DNA from: CAVVXN01 sp963772585
Lineage (GTDB): Bacteria; Planctomycetota; PLA2; JAEUHO01
Direction: 5' to 3'
Length of the DNA stretch: 64,000 bases
NCBI GenBank assembly: GCA_963772585.1
Contig: CAVYXV010000002.1
Coordinates: 186,001 to 250,000 of the forward strand
Below, piece by piece: positions 32,497-40,371 of the stretch. The translations under genes and the position numbers were made by a program. Under the pieces are notes generated by a model, which had not been told where the DNA came from, did no database searches, and saw nothing but the letters and a program-made list of their open reading frames with translations. Positions within the stretch are counted from its first letter, which is position 1; the number at the start of each line of letters is the position of its first letter.

Positions 32497-33825
32497 CTAC
32501 AGGGCCAGGCGGATGCCCGAGTGGACGAAGGCCTCGAAGCCGTCCGCATCGTCGGCCGCCTCCGCGATGCGAGCGACCGCCGTCCTCAGGTCGGCCTCGC
32601 CCGTCGCGATCGAAAGGCGCAGGTAGTGCTGCCCCTCGCTCCCGAGGATGCCGAAGGACCGGCGGTCCATGGTCGCGACCCGATAGCGGTAGAGCAGGAA
32701 GAGTTGGAGCAGGGTCGCGGGGCTCGACCGGTCGCGGACGTCGGCCGGGAGGTCTTCGAACAAGCGGTCGGCGCGGAGGCGTTCCACCACGCCGCCGACG
32801 TTCGGGAACACGTAGAAAGCGCCCTTCGGACGCTGGCAGGTGATGCCGGGGACCGCATTCAGCCCGTCGAGGACCGCGTCCCGGCGCCGCTGGAAGGCCT
32901 CCACCATGGTGCGGATGGCCGGAGGCGAGGCGGGCGACTCCAACGCGACCTTCGCGCCGACCTGGTTGTACGGGGGAATCGACGCGAAGTAATTGATGTT
33001 GAGGTTTCGGTGGACCAACGCTTCCTCGATCGTCGGGTAGACGGCCCATCCGATACGCCCGCCGGTCCACGAGTACGTCTTCGAGGCGCCCGTCGCGACG
33101 ATCGTGCGCTCCGCCATGCCCGGCATCGAGGCGATCGAGACGTGTTTCGCCCCGTCGAACACGATCGCCTCGTACGACTCGTCGGAGTAGACGCGGATGT
33201 CCGGAGGCGCCCGCTCGACGATCACGCGCGCGAGCTCGCAAAGCTCCTCCTCCGTGGCGACGCCGCCCGTCGGGTTGGACGGGAAGTTGAGGTAGAGGAT
33301 GCGGGTCCTGTCGCCCAGGAGGGGCTCGAGATCCTCCGCCCGAACGCTGAACCCGGTCTCCTCGCGAAGCGGAAGCGGCCGCGGGATGCCCCCCACGTAG
33401 CGGATGAACGACTCGAAGAGGGGGTAGCAGGGCGTCGGGTAGACGATCTGGTCGCCGGGTTCGACGTAGACGTGTTGCGCCAGACCGATCGGCGCCCGGG
33501 CCCCCGGGTAGACGACGACCCGTTCGGGGTCGACGTCGAGGCCCCGCCGCTCCCCCACCGTCCGCGCGATCGCCTCCCGGAGCTCGAGGAGCCCCTGCGG
33601 ATCACAGTACGTCGTCCGCCCGGCACGGAGGGCCTCGACGACGGCGTCGGCGATGTGCGTCGGGAGCGGGAAGTCGGGTTGCCCGAGGTTGCACCGGATG
33701 ATGCGCTCGCCCCCCTGTTCGACCTGCGCGATCAGGGCGCCGAAGCGGAAGGCCTCCTCGGTACCGAGAAGACCGACGCGGGCCGCGAGACGGGCCGGCG
33801 TGACGGCGGAGACGGATAGACCCAT
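32497..33825 (-). CDS. PLP-dependent class I/II aminotransferase
   Basis: A 442-residue fold-type I aminotransferase. The N-terminal substrate loop is IIRCNLGQPDFPLP, then TYCDPQGLLELREAIA near 92. FPSNPTGGVATEEEL lies near 185 and DESYEAIVFDGAKH near 220. The PLP lysine is in ATGASKTYSWTGGRIGW near 247-263, with the phosphate-binding Arg there. The C-terminal third includes an insertion (DRLFEDLPADVRDRSSPAT) before the final helix, and the C-terminal Arg for the substrate carboxylate is probably in HYLRLSIATGEADL. The donor and acceptor are not identifiable. It heads a two-gene unit with the transketolase-like enzyme. Confidence 0.87.
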   Translation of the reverse strand: MGLSVSAVTPARLAARVGLLGTEEAFRFGALIAQVEQGGERIIRCNLGQPDFPLPTHIADAVVEALRAGRTTYCDPQGLLELREAIARTVGERRGLDVDPERVVVYPGARAPIGLAQHVYVEPGDQIVYPTPCYPLFESFIRYVGGIPRPLPLREETGFSVRAEDLEPLLGDRTRILYLNFPSNPTGGVATEEELCELARVIVERAPPDIRVYSDESYEAIVFDGAKHVSIASMPGMAERTIVATGASKTYSWTGGRIGWAVYPTIEEALVHRNLNINYFASIPPYNQVGAKVALESPASPPAIRTMVEAFQRRRDAVLDGLNAVPGITCQRPKGAFYVFPNVGGVVERLRADRLFEDLPADVRDRSSPATLLQLFLLYRYRVATMDRRSFGILGSEGQHYLRLSIATGEADLRTAVARIAEAADDADGFEAFVHSGIRLAL

Positions 33826-33969
33826 CCCTGGGGACCTCCAATTCGCGGGAAGCCCCCGCTTCGTCGGGAGCCATGCCGCGGAAGAACCCGGAAACGGATG
33901 CTAGCAAGGCGGACGCCGCCCCCATACACAACCCCTGCCGGATGGCACGGTGTTCGAAAGGAAGCGAGA

Positions 33970-34392
33970 ATGAGAAGCTTTCGCAAGGAGCTGTGGCTCC
34001 TCGTTCCTGCGCGCATGGACTTCGTGAACATCACGCGCGACGTCGAGAGGGCGCTCGACGAGAGCGCCGTCAGCGAAGGCCTCTGTCTCGTCAACGCGAT
34101 GCACATCACGGCCAGCGTGTTCATCAACGACGACGAGCCCGGCCTGCACGAGGACTACAAGCGCTGGCTCGAAGCCCTGGCACCGTTCGACGCCTCGCCC
34201 GAGCGCTACCACCACAACCGCACGGGAGAGGACAACGGCGACGCGCACCACAAGCGCCAGGTCATGGGCCGGGAGGTCGTCGTCGCGGTGACCGAGGGCC
34301 GCCTCGACTTCGGACCGTGGGAGCAGATCTTCTACGGCGAGTTCGACGGCCGCCGCCGGAAGCGCGTCCTCGTGAAGATCATCGGAGAGTGA
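33970..34392 (+). CDS. YjbQ/UPF0047 family protein (secondary thiamine-phosphate synthase type)
   Basis: A 140-residue YjbQ protein. The family core is visible: ITRDVERALDESAVSEGLC, then NAMHITASVFINDDEPGLHED, HHNRTGEDNGDAHHKRQVMG with the His-rich metal site, and DFGPWEQIFYGEFDG. Members show weak thiamine-phosphate synthase activity in vitro, and the physiological role is unclear. It is full length. It starts at ATG 33970 with GAAGCGAG just before, divergent from the aminotransferase over 144 bases. Confidence 0.93.
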   Translation: MRSFRKELWLLVPARMDFVNITRDVERALDESAVSEGLCLVNAMHITASVFINDDEPGLHEDYKRWLEALAPFDASPERYHHNRTGEDNGDAHHKRQVMGREVVVAVTEGRLDFGPWEQIFYGEFDGRRRKRVLVKIIGE

Positions 34393-34397
34393 CGGAC

Positions 34398-34426
34398 GAG
34401 CCCCGCGACGGCCCCCAGCCGGGCTC
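34398..34426. terminator. Possible hairpin between yjbQ and dinB-like gene
   Basis: GAGCCC (34398-34403) and GGGCTC (34421-34426) are complementary, with a smaller CGGC/GCCG stem nested in the 17-base loop. It fills the 37 bases between two convergent genes. No T-run follows. Confidence 0.35.
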
Positions 34427-34429
34427 CTC

Positions 34430-34924
34430 TCAGAAGCTCTCCTCGTCGGCCGAGGGGCCGTAGATCGACGGCACGGGCACGTCCTTCAGGCGCAGGTAGA
34501 CGGAGAGCTGGCCGCGGTGGTGGATCATGTGGTTCATCACGAAGCCCCGGAGGACGGCCACCTTCGGCATGCGGAAGAACTCCGTGTCCCCGCTCTTGAG
34601 GGCCCACTCCCTCATGAGCGCGGCGTCGTCGGCGCCCTCGATCTTCGCGCGCGCCGTCTTCACGTTCTCGTCGAAGATGCGCAGCAGGTCGTCACGCTTG
34701 CCCGTGGGCGGCGGCTCGAAGCCGGCGCCCATGTCCAGCTCGTCGTGGTCGATCGTCGAGGCGACCCAGCTCGGGATGTTCGTGATGTGGGTGGCGAGGT
34801 CGCCCATCGAAAACGACTTCTCGTGCGGCTTCCAGGCGAGGGCGTCGTCGGGCAGTCGTTCGAGGACGCGCCGGGTCGTCGCCATCTCGCGGTCGAACTC
34901 GGGGAGCAGCGCCTGGTTCAGCAT
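34430..34924 (-). CDS. DinB-like four-helix-bundle protein
   Basis: A 164-residue DinB/YfiT-type metalloprotein. Three metal histidines are expected at positions visible as MGDLATHITNIPSW (near residue 46), then in the C-terminal helix MNHMIHHRGQLSVYLR (near 130-145). The family includes thiol transferases dependent on bacillithiol or mycothiol, and many of unknown function. It is 22 bases downstream of the PhoU-like gene on the same strand, so it may be co-transcribed with phosphate transport, although a functional link is not evident. Confidence 0.85.
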   Translation of the reverse strand: MLNQALLPEFDREMATTRRVLERLPDDALAWKPHEKSFSMGDLATHITNIPSWVASTIDHDELDMGAGFEPPPTGKRDDLLRIFDENVKTARAKIEGADDAALMREWALKSGDTEFFRMPKVAVLRGFVMNHMIHHRGQLSVYLRLKDVPVPSIYGPSADEESF

Positions 34925-34946
34925 CGGGGATCCTCCGCCGGGCCGG

Positions 34947-35609
34947 CTACTCCGAGTAGCCGATCCGATCGAACGGGTTTACGAGGGACGAGACGAGGTT
35001 GCGGCTGTGCGCGCTGATGCGCTTGAGGAAGCGCGTGTAGAGAACGAGCGCCGCCGCCTCGGCCGAGGGGAACTCCACCTCGCCGGTCACGATCTTCCGT
35101 TCGAAGATCGCGACCTCCTTCGAGACGTCCTTGCGGTACTTCCGCATGATCTGACGGGCGGCTTCCACCTCACCGCTTCGGAAGCACGCGACCGTTTCGG
35201 GGAAGAGCCGCAGCACCTCGTTCTCGGTGTTGGCCAGGTCTTGCTCCAGATCCCCGCCGTGAAGCTTGCGGGGGTGCTGGCGCGCGAGCTGGTAGATGTT
35301 CTTCGAGTAGTCGCCGATCCGCTCGATGTCGACCACGACGGACACCAGGACGAGGCCGGAGGCGATGTCCTCGGGATGACCGAGCGACAGGTGCGTCATC
35401 ACCTTGCGGCGAACGTCTCGCTCGAAGGCGTTCAGCGTCTTGTCCATGGCCATCACATCGATGTCCACCGACGCGTCGTCGCGATGTCGGAGGGACTTGA
35501 CCGAGGCCGCCACCATCTCGCTGCAGATGTCCAGCATCTGGAGGCACTCTTGCAGCGCCTGTTTCTGCAGGTTGTCCTTGCTCAGGAGTCGGATGATGTC
35601 ACGCCACAT
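34947..35609 (-). CDS. PhoU-like protein
   Basis: A 220-residue helical protein with two PhoU-type three-helix repeats. They are visible as MLDICSEMVAASVKSLRHRD, then AMDKTLNAFERDVRRKVMTH, and, in the second half, the metal-site motif VVDIERIGDYSKNIYQLAR (E..D pattern near residue 93). PhoU proteins bind clusters of iron or manganese and restrain phosphate uptake. It lies 11 bases behind a Na/phosphate symporter gene, the usual companion of this version. ATG 35609 is the first codon of the conserved repeat. Confidence 0.88.
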   Translation of the reverse strand: MWRDIIRLLSKDNLQKQALQECLQMLDICSEMVAASVKSLRHRDDASVDIDVMAMDKTLNAFERDVRRKVMTHLSLGHPEDIASGLVLVSVVVDIERIGDYSKNIYQLARQHPRKLHGGDLEQDLANTENEVLRLFPETVACFRSGEVEAARQIMRKYRKDVSKEVAIFERKIVTGEVEFPSAEAAALVLYTRFLKRISAHSRNLVSSLVNPFDRIGYSE

Positions 35610-35620
35610 GTCGATGCACC

Positions 35621-36763
35621 TCAGCGGCCTAGGAGTATGACCAGAAGCGGGCCCAGATAGAACACCAGAATGATGTAGGCCAGCGGAACGAGGCGATTCC
35701 ACGTCGCGAGACGGGCGAAGGCCCTGGCCACCTTCTCGGGGAGCCATCGTAGGTTCCAGAGGAGCGCCACGCCAATCACGTTGAACAGGACGTGGTGGAA
35801 GGCGACGTGGACGCCCAGGGTCGCCCTCTCGACGGACGACGGATCCATGTGGTTCGCCGCGGCGTACGCGGCCAGGGACGCGAGCAGGGCGGTCATCGTC
35901 GTGCCGATGTTCGCGCCCATCGTGTAGGGGAGGATCTGTCGGACGGTCAGGATGCCGGCCCCGACGAGCGGGACGGCGAGGGACGTCGTCACCGAGCTGC
36001 TCTGGACGATCACGGTGAGCAGGATGCCGAACACGAGGCCCCGGAAGGCCGAGCCGAAGATCACGCGGTCGAACAGGTTCTCGAGTCGCGTGACCATGAG
36101 GTTGCGGAGGATCTTCACGAGCGAGATGAGCCCGAGGAAGGTCAGCAGGAGCGCGAGGATCAGCAAGCCCCATCCGCCCAGGCCCAGCGACGTCGTCAGG
36201 TCGCCCAGCCCGTGGATCGCCGGCTTGGTGACGAGCTTGATGGGGTTGGCCAACTCCAGACCGCCGATCCCGCGGAAGGTCGCCGTGGCGCCTCCGGCGA
36301 GCCAGTCGAGGACGCCGGTGAAGACCTCGAGCGGGAACAGGATCAGCAGCACGATGAGGTTGAAGAAGTCGTGGACGGTCGCGGCGGCGAAGGCGCGCTC
36401 GTACTCCGCGGAACGCGTGATGTGCCCGAGCGAAACGATCGTGTTCGTGACCGTCGTGCCCACGTTCGCGCCCATGACCATGTACACGGCGGAGTGGTAG
36501 GGAATCGCGCCCGCCGCGACGAGCGCCACCACCAGCGACGTCGTGGTCGAGGAACTCTGGACCAGCGTGGTGGCGAGGATGCCGATGAAGAGGGAGAGGA
36601 CGGGTCCCGCCGCGGACCCGAGTAGCTGGGTCGTGTAGTCCTTCCCCATCAGCTTGAACGCGGCGCCCATGCTGCCGATGCCGACGAGGAAGACGTAGAG
36701 CGCGACGAAGACGAGCAGGCCGCGGGCCCACACCGGCAGGCGATTCAAGAGTCGGGGGCGCAT
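35621..36763 (-). CDS. Na+/phosphate symporter (NptA/PNaS family)
   Basis: A 380-residue membrane carrier with the two inverted NptA/type II Na-Pi repeats. Each contains a QSSS signature: ATTLVQSSSTTTSLVVALV near residue 65 and LLTVIVQSSSVTTSLAVPLV near 250, each followed by GANVGTTVTN or GANIGTTMTA. These form the Na/phosphate-binding sites. About eight hydrophobic segments are predicted, and a soluble C-terminal PhoU domain is absent here because it is encoded separately downstream. It heads the symporter-PhoU-DinB unit on the - strand. Confidence 0.92.
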   Translation of the reverse strand: MRPRLLNRLPVWARGLLVFVALYVFLVGIGSMGAAFKLMGKDYTTQLLGSAAGPVLSLFIGILATTLVQSSSTTTSLVVALVAAGAIPYHSAVYMVMGANVGTTVTNTIVSLGHITRSAEYERAFAAATVHDFFNLIVLLILFPLEVFTGVLDWLAGGATATFRGIGGLELANPIKLVTKPAIHGLGDLTTSLGLGGWGLLILALLLTFLGLISLVKILRNLMVTRLENLFDRVIFGSAFRGLVFGILLTVIVQSSSVTTSLAVPLVGAGILTVRQILPYTMGANIGTTMTALLASLAAYAAANHMDPSSVERATLGVHVAFHHVLFNVIGVALLWNLRWLPEKVARAFARLATWNRLVPLAYIILVFYLGPLLVILLGR

Positions 36764-36806
36764 GGAGCGAGGGAGTGTAAACGGCCCCTGGAGAATCGAG
36801 GAGGGG

Positions 36807-37280
36807 CTACCGGTGCCGGAGCCAGCGGATCAATGCCGAGGCCGCCTCGCCCGTCCCCTTCACCGCGTCGGGGCCCGCCTGGTTCGTCGTGACGAGCACG
36901 GCGAACCCCTTCTCCGGGGCCACCCAGGCCACGCAGTACCAGAGGGTGTTGCTTCCGGCGTGGGTCAGGACGCGCCCGCCGCCCCAGGCCCGCTCCCCCG
37001 TCCCCCACCCCAGGGCGTAGGTGCCGCCGCCGACCGGGCGCGTGATCCGCGCCCGCGTCTCCGGCGTCGGAAAGGGTGCGGGCGGCCTTCCGGCGGCGTC
37101 CCGGCGTAGACGGCCACGAACCGCCCCCAACTCGGTGAGGTCGTGCTCGGCCCGGATGGGTTCCAGGAGCGTCGCGAGGTCCGCCGCCTCCTCCGCACGG
37201 GCCACGGGCCGGCCCGGGATCGTGGCGGCCAGGAGGAGGACGAGCGCGAGGCGCGGGATGGAACGTCGGATGGGGTGCAA
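36807..37280 (-). pseudogene. Serine hydrolase (class C beta-lactamase family) remnant
   Basis: A 157-codon frame beginning at TTG 37280 has a good export signal (SIPRLALVLLLAATIPGRP). The family's opening follows (LLEPIRAEHDLTELGA), then the text jumps directly to the C-terminal part (TYALGWGTGERAWGGGRVLTHAGSNTLWY in two pieces, then WVAPEKGFAVLVTTNQAG). The segments carrying the catalytic SxxK serine and YxN motif, about 220 residues in intact members, are missing. At the join, another frame (near 37080-37115) reads GRFVAVYAGTPPEGRP, the expected family sequence before that region, so a frameshift accompanies the deletion. The product, if made, cannot be a hydrolase. Only the HxG motif (HAGSN) of the third active-site element remains. 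Confidence 0.75.
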
Positions 37281-37353
37281 GCGGGACCTCCGGACGGGTG
37301 GCGGCGTACCTCGCGCCGTTGTAGGGTCGCGCCCCGCCCTCTTGGGAGACCCC

Positions 37354-38004
37354 ATGCGTCGATGGCCCTTCCTGACTCTCGCCGCCCTCCTGGCCCTCGC
37401 CGCGTGCGGGGAGGCCACCGACGACCTGGCGGCCTATGTGGGTGGAGACCCGGTACCGTCCGGGGCCGCCACGATCGAGTTTCCCTGGATCGGCAAGCAG
37501 TCGGTGATGTGCGTCGGCGAGTCTTTCGAGCGCATGGTCGCCGTCGCCGACTTCAGCGCCGACGTCGCCGCCCTGGAAGTGGGTAGCGCGACGCTCCAGG
37601 CCGACGGGACGGGGACGGCCCGGTTCGCGCTTCCCGTGGCCGCGCTCCGGACGGGGCACGAGGACCGCGACACCAAGATGCAGGGACCGCTCTGGCTGGA
37701 CGCCGACGCGCACCCCGAGGTCGTCTTCGAGGCGACCGCGATGAAGCGGGTGCGGCCGACCGTCTGGAAGATCGATGGCACGTGGACCATGAAGGGCGTG
37801 ACGAAGCCCGTTGCCTTCTACGCGAACGTCCGGTACCTGCCCGAGATGGCCAACGTCGGAAAGGACGTCGTCCGCGTGAAGTGTTCCTTCCCTCTCGAGC
37901 TGTCCGAGTACGGCGTCGGTGGCGACTACGCAGGCACCCCCGCCGTCGCGGGGACCTGGACCGTCGGTCTGGTGCTGCTCGGGACGATGACGCATCCGCA
38001 GTGA
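37354..38004 (+). CDS. YceI-family lipoprotein
   Basis: A 216-residue exported protein. The lipoprotein signal MRRWPFLTLAALLALAAC ends at Cys18. A YceI lipocalin-like barrel follows (residues about 45-210), with FPWIGKQSVMCVGESFERM, then VGSATLQADGTGTARF, RTGHEDRDTKMQGPLWLDA and TWTMKGVTKPVAFYANV. Members bind polyisoprenoid lipids such as ubiquinone precursors in the periplasm. The next gene starts at a GTG overlapping its stop (GTGA). It is divergent from the serine-hydrolase remnant. Confidence 0.88.
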   Translation: MRRWPFLTLAALLALAACGEATDDLAAYVGGDPVPSGAATIEFPWIGKQSVMCVGESFERMVAVADFSADVAALEVGSATLQADGTGTARFALPVAALRTGHEDRDTKMQGPLWLDADAHPEVVFEATAMKRVRPTVWKIDGTWTMKGVTKPVAFYANVRYLPEMANVGKDVVRVKCSFPLELSEYGVGGDYAGTPAVAGTWTVGLVLLGTMTHPQ

Positions 38005-38435
38005 CCGGCCGCGGCTCCGAGCGGGATCGCGTCGGCCGGGGGCTCCTCGCCCTGGGCGCGGGACTCCCCTTCCTCGCGGTGGCGATCGTCCTCCTCTGGA
38101 GCCGCGAGGTGACCCTCGTCGAGGGGCGCCACGGCGCGGCCGAAGTGCAGGAGTGGCGGCGGCTCCGGGACCCGCGAGACGATCCCGCCGAGATCTACGG
38201 GGCGGTGGCCCCCGGCCCGCCGCGACGCGTCCTCCTTCCCCCGTGGAGCGACCCCACGCCCCTGGTCCCCCTCCCCGAGGCTCCCGGCCGCCTCCTCCTG
38301 TTCGTGGACGAGGCGCCCGGCCTGCGCCTTCTCTCCCCCTGGGCCGTCCTGGTGCCGGCCCTCGGGGCCGGAGCGCTGCTCGCAGGCCTCGCCCTGCTGC
38401 GGGGGCGCCGTCGGGGGGGGGCGGTTGCGCCCTGA
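38001..38435 (+). CDS. Small two-helix membrane protein of unknown function
   Basis: A 144-residue protein from GTG 38001, which overlaps the YceI stop by 4 bases. A hydrophobic helix near residues 14-32 (LLALGAGLPFLAVAIVLLW) and a second near 112-130 (PWAVLVPALGAGALLAGLALL) flank a 75-residue extracytoplasmic loop. A basic tail (RGRRRGG) is encoded over a run of nine G at 38413-38421, so its last codons are uncertain. No family is recognised. The arrangement suggests a helper of the YceI protein or of the sigma factor gene that starts 35 bases downstream. Confidence 0.6.
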   Translation: MTGRGSERDRVGRGLLALGAGLPFLAVAIVLLWSREVTLVEGRHGAAEVQEWRRLRDPRDDPAEIYGAVAPGPPRRVLLPPWSDPTPLVPLPEAPGRLLLFVDEAPGLRLLSPWAVLVPALGAGALLAGLALLRGRRRGGAVAP

Positions 38436-38469
38436 ACCGGTTTCGCGTTCCCTTGCGTCTCTCCTTTCG

Positions 38470-40350
38470 ATGCGCCCGCCCGTCCCCCCTACCGTCGAGG
38501 CCCTGCTCGCGCACACGGGCTTCGTCCGGGATCTGGCCCGCCGCGCCCTGGGACGGGAGGACGGGAGCGACGACGTGGCCCAGGAGGCGTGGGTCGCCGC
38601 GCTGGAGCACGGCCCCCAGGCGGCCCCGGCGGCACGGGCCTGGTTCGGCCGGGTGGTGCGAAACCACGTGATCTCGCAGGCCCGGAGGCAGGGCGCGCGC
38701 CGCCGCCACCTGGAGAGCCTCCGCGCCCGGCCGCCCGTCCCGACGCCCGACGAGATCCTCGCGCGGGAAGAGGCACGCCGCCGGCTCGTGGCCGCTCTGT
38801 TGGAGTTGGACCCCCTCTACCGGGAACCGCTCGTGCTGCGCTACTACGAGGACCTCCCGCCGCGGGAGGTCGCCCGGCGACTCGGCGTCCCGGTGGAGAC
38901 CGTCCGCACGCGGTTGAAGCGCGGAATCCGTCGCCTGCGCGCGCGTCTCGACACCGCCTTCGGGGATCGCGGCTCCTGGATCGCGGGTCTCCTGCCTCTG
39001 ACGCGGCTCCCCCGGCCCTCCCCGACGCCGGGCGCGTCCTCGCTCGCCGCCGTCCTGGTACCGGCCGCCCTCGCGGTGGTGGCGGCCGCGGGGACGGCGG
39101 CGCTGCTGGTGACCGGCACCGGCTTTCCCCGGCGCGTCGAGCGGTCGGGGACCGTTCTCGCGGCCACCGCCGGACCGTCTCGCGGCGCCGCCTTCGCCGT
39201 GCTGCGCGGCGCCCCGCCGGCCGTCGGCCTTGTCTCCGAAGCGCGGCCGAAGCCGCCCACCCTCCGTTCGAGTTGGACGATCCGAATCGTCGACGAGGCC
39301 GGCTCGCCCGTCGAAGCCGCTCGCGTGCGCATGGCGGAACGCCGCGGGGGCTTCACGAACACGCGCGACGTCGTGCGCGGTCCGGCGGATGCGGCGGGTT
39401 GCCTGGAAGTGCCCCGGAGGAGCCTTCCGACGCCGGGCGGCGGATACCCCGAGGTGAGCTACCTGCTGGAGGTGCGCCCTCCGGAGGGGCGGCCCGACCT
39501 TCGGGAGGTGCTTCTCCCGTCCTGGGACCCTCAGGATGCCACGCTGGTCCTTCCCCGATCCGCGCCCGTCGACGGTAGCGTGGTGGATCGCGACGGGGCG
39601 CCCGTCGCCGGCGCGCGGGTGGTCGTCGAGCGCCCGCGAGCGGAGATCCCCGACGAGACACCGGCGGCGATCCTGGAGACGGACGAGGAGGGCCGCTTCG
39701 CCGCCCCGCGCCTGCCGCCCGGACGCTGGAGGGTCCGCGTCGAGATCCGGACGATGGCCGGACCGACCACCGTGGGCCGCTGGGAGGTCCAGGGCGGCAG
39801 CCGCGCCCTCCGTCTCGCGGTGGACGGCCCGCCCGCCACGACGTTTCGCGTCCTCGGTTTCGACGAGTCCGGGCGGTTCGCCCGCGAGACGCCGCTCGTC
39901 GTGACGGCCTACGACCCCGCGACCGGGAAGGAGACGGCGAGGGTGCGGCTTCCCCTCGACGCGGGCGGCCGCGCGCGGATCCACGGTCTCCGCCGGGACC
40001 GTCGCTACGCCCTCTGGTGGAATCCGGACCAAGGCTTCGCGGCCTACGAGCCGGCCTTCGGCACCGGTCGAGACGCCCCGGTCCTCAGGCCCGCCCCGAC
40101 GAAACCGGTCCGGGTGAGGATCGTTCGCCCGCGGGGTTGGGACGGCTGGCTGACGTTGCGGGCCCGGGGTCTCGGCTTCGATGCCTCGGGGACCTGGGCC
40201 TCGAACGACCTGTGGATCTCCGAGGGCCTGCCGCCCACCGAGGTCCTGGTGACGGCCGAAGGCGGCGAGACGGAGGAGCGGAGCCTGTGCGGAGAGGTCT
40301 GCGTGGGCGCCGGTGGGACCGCAACGCTCGTGCTCCACGAGGTGGAGTGA
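38470..40350 (+). CDS. ECF sigma factor fused to a membrane helix and Ig-like C-terminal tail
   Basis: A 626-residue fusion. Residues about 10-165 are an ECF sigma-70: region 2 with SDDVAQEAWVAALEHG, AWFGRVVRNHVISQARRQG, and region 4 with LPPREVARRLGVPVETVRTR then LKRGIRRLRARL. A predicted transmembrane helix lies near 195-215 (LAAVLVPAALAVVAAAG). Beyond it are about 400 residues of beta-sandwich, carboxypeptidase-regulatory-like repeats (DEAGSPVEAARVRMAER; VVDRDGAPVAGARVVVERP; DEEGRFAAPRLPPGRWRVRVE). The tail would be outside the membrane, so sigma activity may be coupled to envelope sensing in one polypeptide, without a separate anti-sigma factor (inference). This design is reported mainly in Planctomycetota-type genomes. 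Confidence 0.87.
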   Translation: MRPPVPPTVEALLAHTGFVRDLARRALGREDGSDDVAQEAWVAALEHGPQAAPAARAWFGRVVRNHVISQARRQGARRRHLESLRARPPVPTPDEILAREEARRRLVAALLELDPLYREPLVLRYYEDLPPREVARRLGVPVETVRTRLKRGIRRLRARLDTAFGDRGSWIAGLLPLTRLPRPSPTPGASSLAAVLVPAALAVVAAAGTAALLVTGTGFPRRVERSGTVLAATAGPSRGAAFAVLRGAPPAVGLVSEARPKPPTLRSSWTIRIVDEAGSPVEAARVRMAERRGGFTNTRDVVRGPADAAGCLEVPRRSLPTPGGGYPEVSYLLEVRPPEGRPDLREVLLPSWDPQDATLVLPRSAPVDGSVVDRDGAPVAGARVVVERPRAEIPDETPAAILETDEEGRFAAPRLPPGRWRVRVEIRTMAGPTTVGRWEVQGGSRALRLAVDGPPATTFRVLGFDESGRFARETPLVVTAYDPATGKETARVRLPLDAGGRARIHGLRRDRRYALWWNPDQGFAAYEPAFGTGRDAPVLRPAPTKPVRVRIVRPRGWDGWLTLRARGLGFDASGTWASNDLWISEGLPPTEVLVTAEGGETEERSLCGEVCVGAGGTATLVLHEVE

Positions 40351-40371
40351 CGTCGGAGGAGGAGATCGGTG

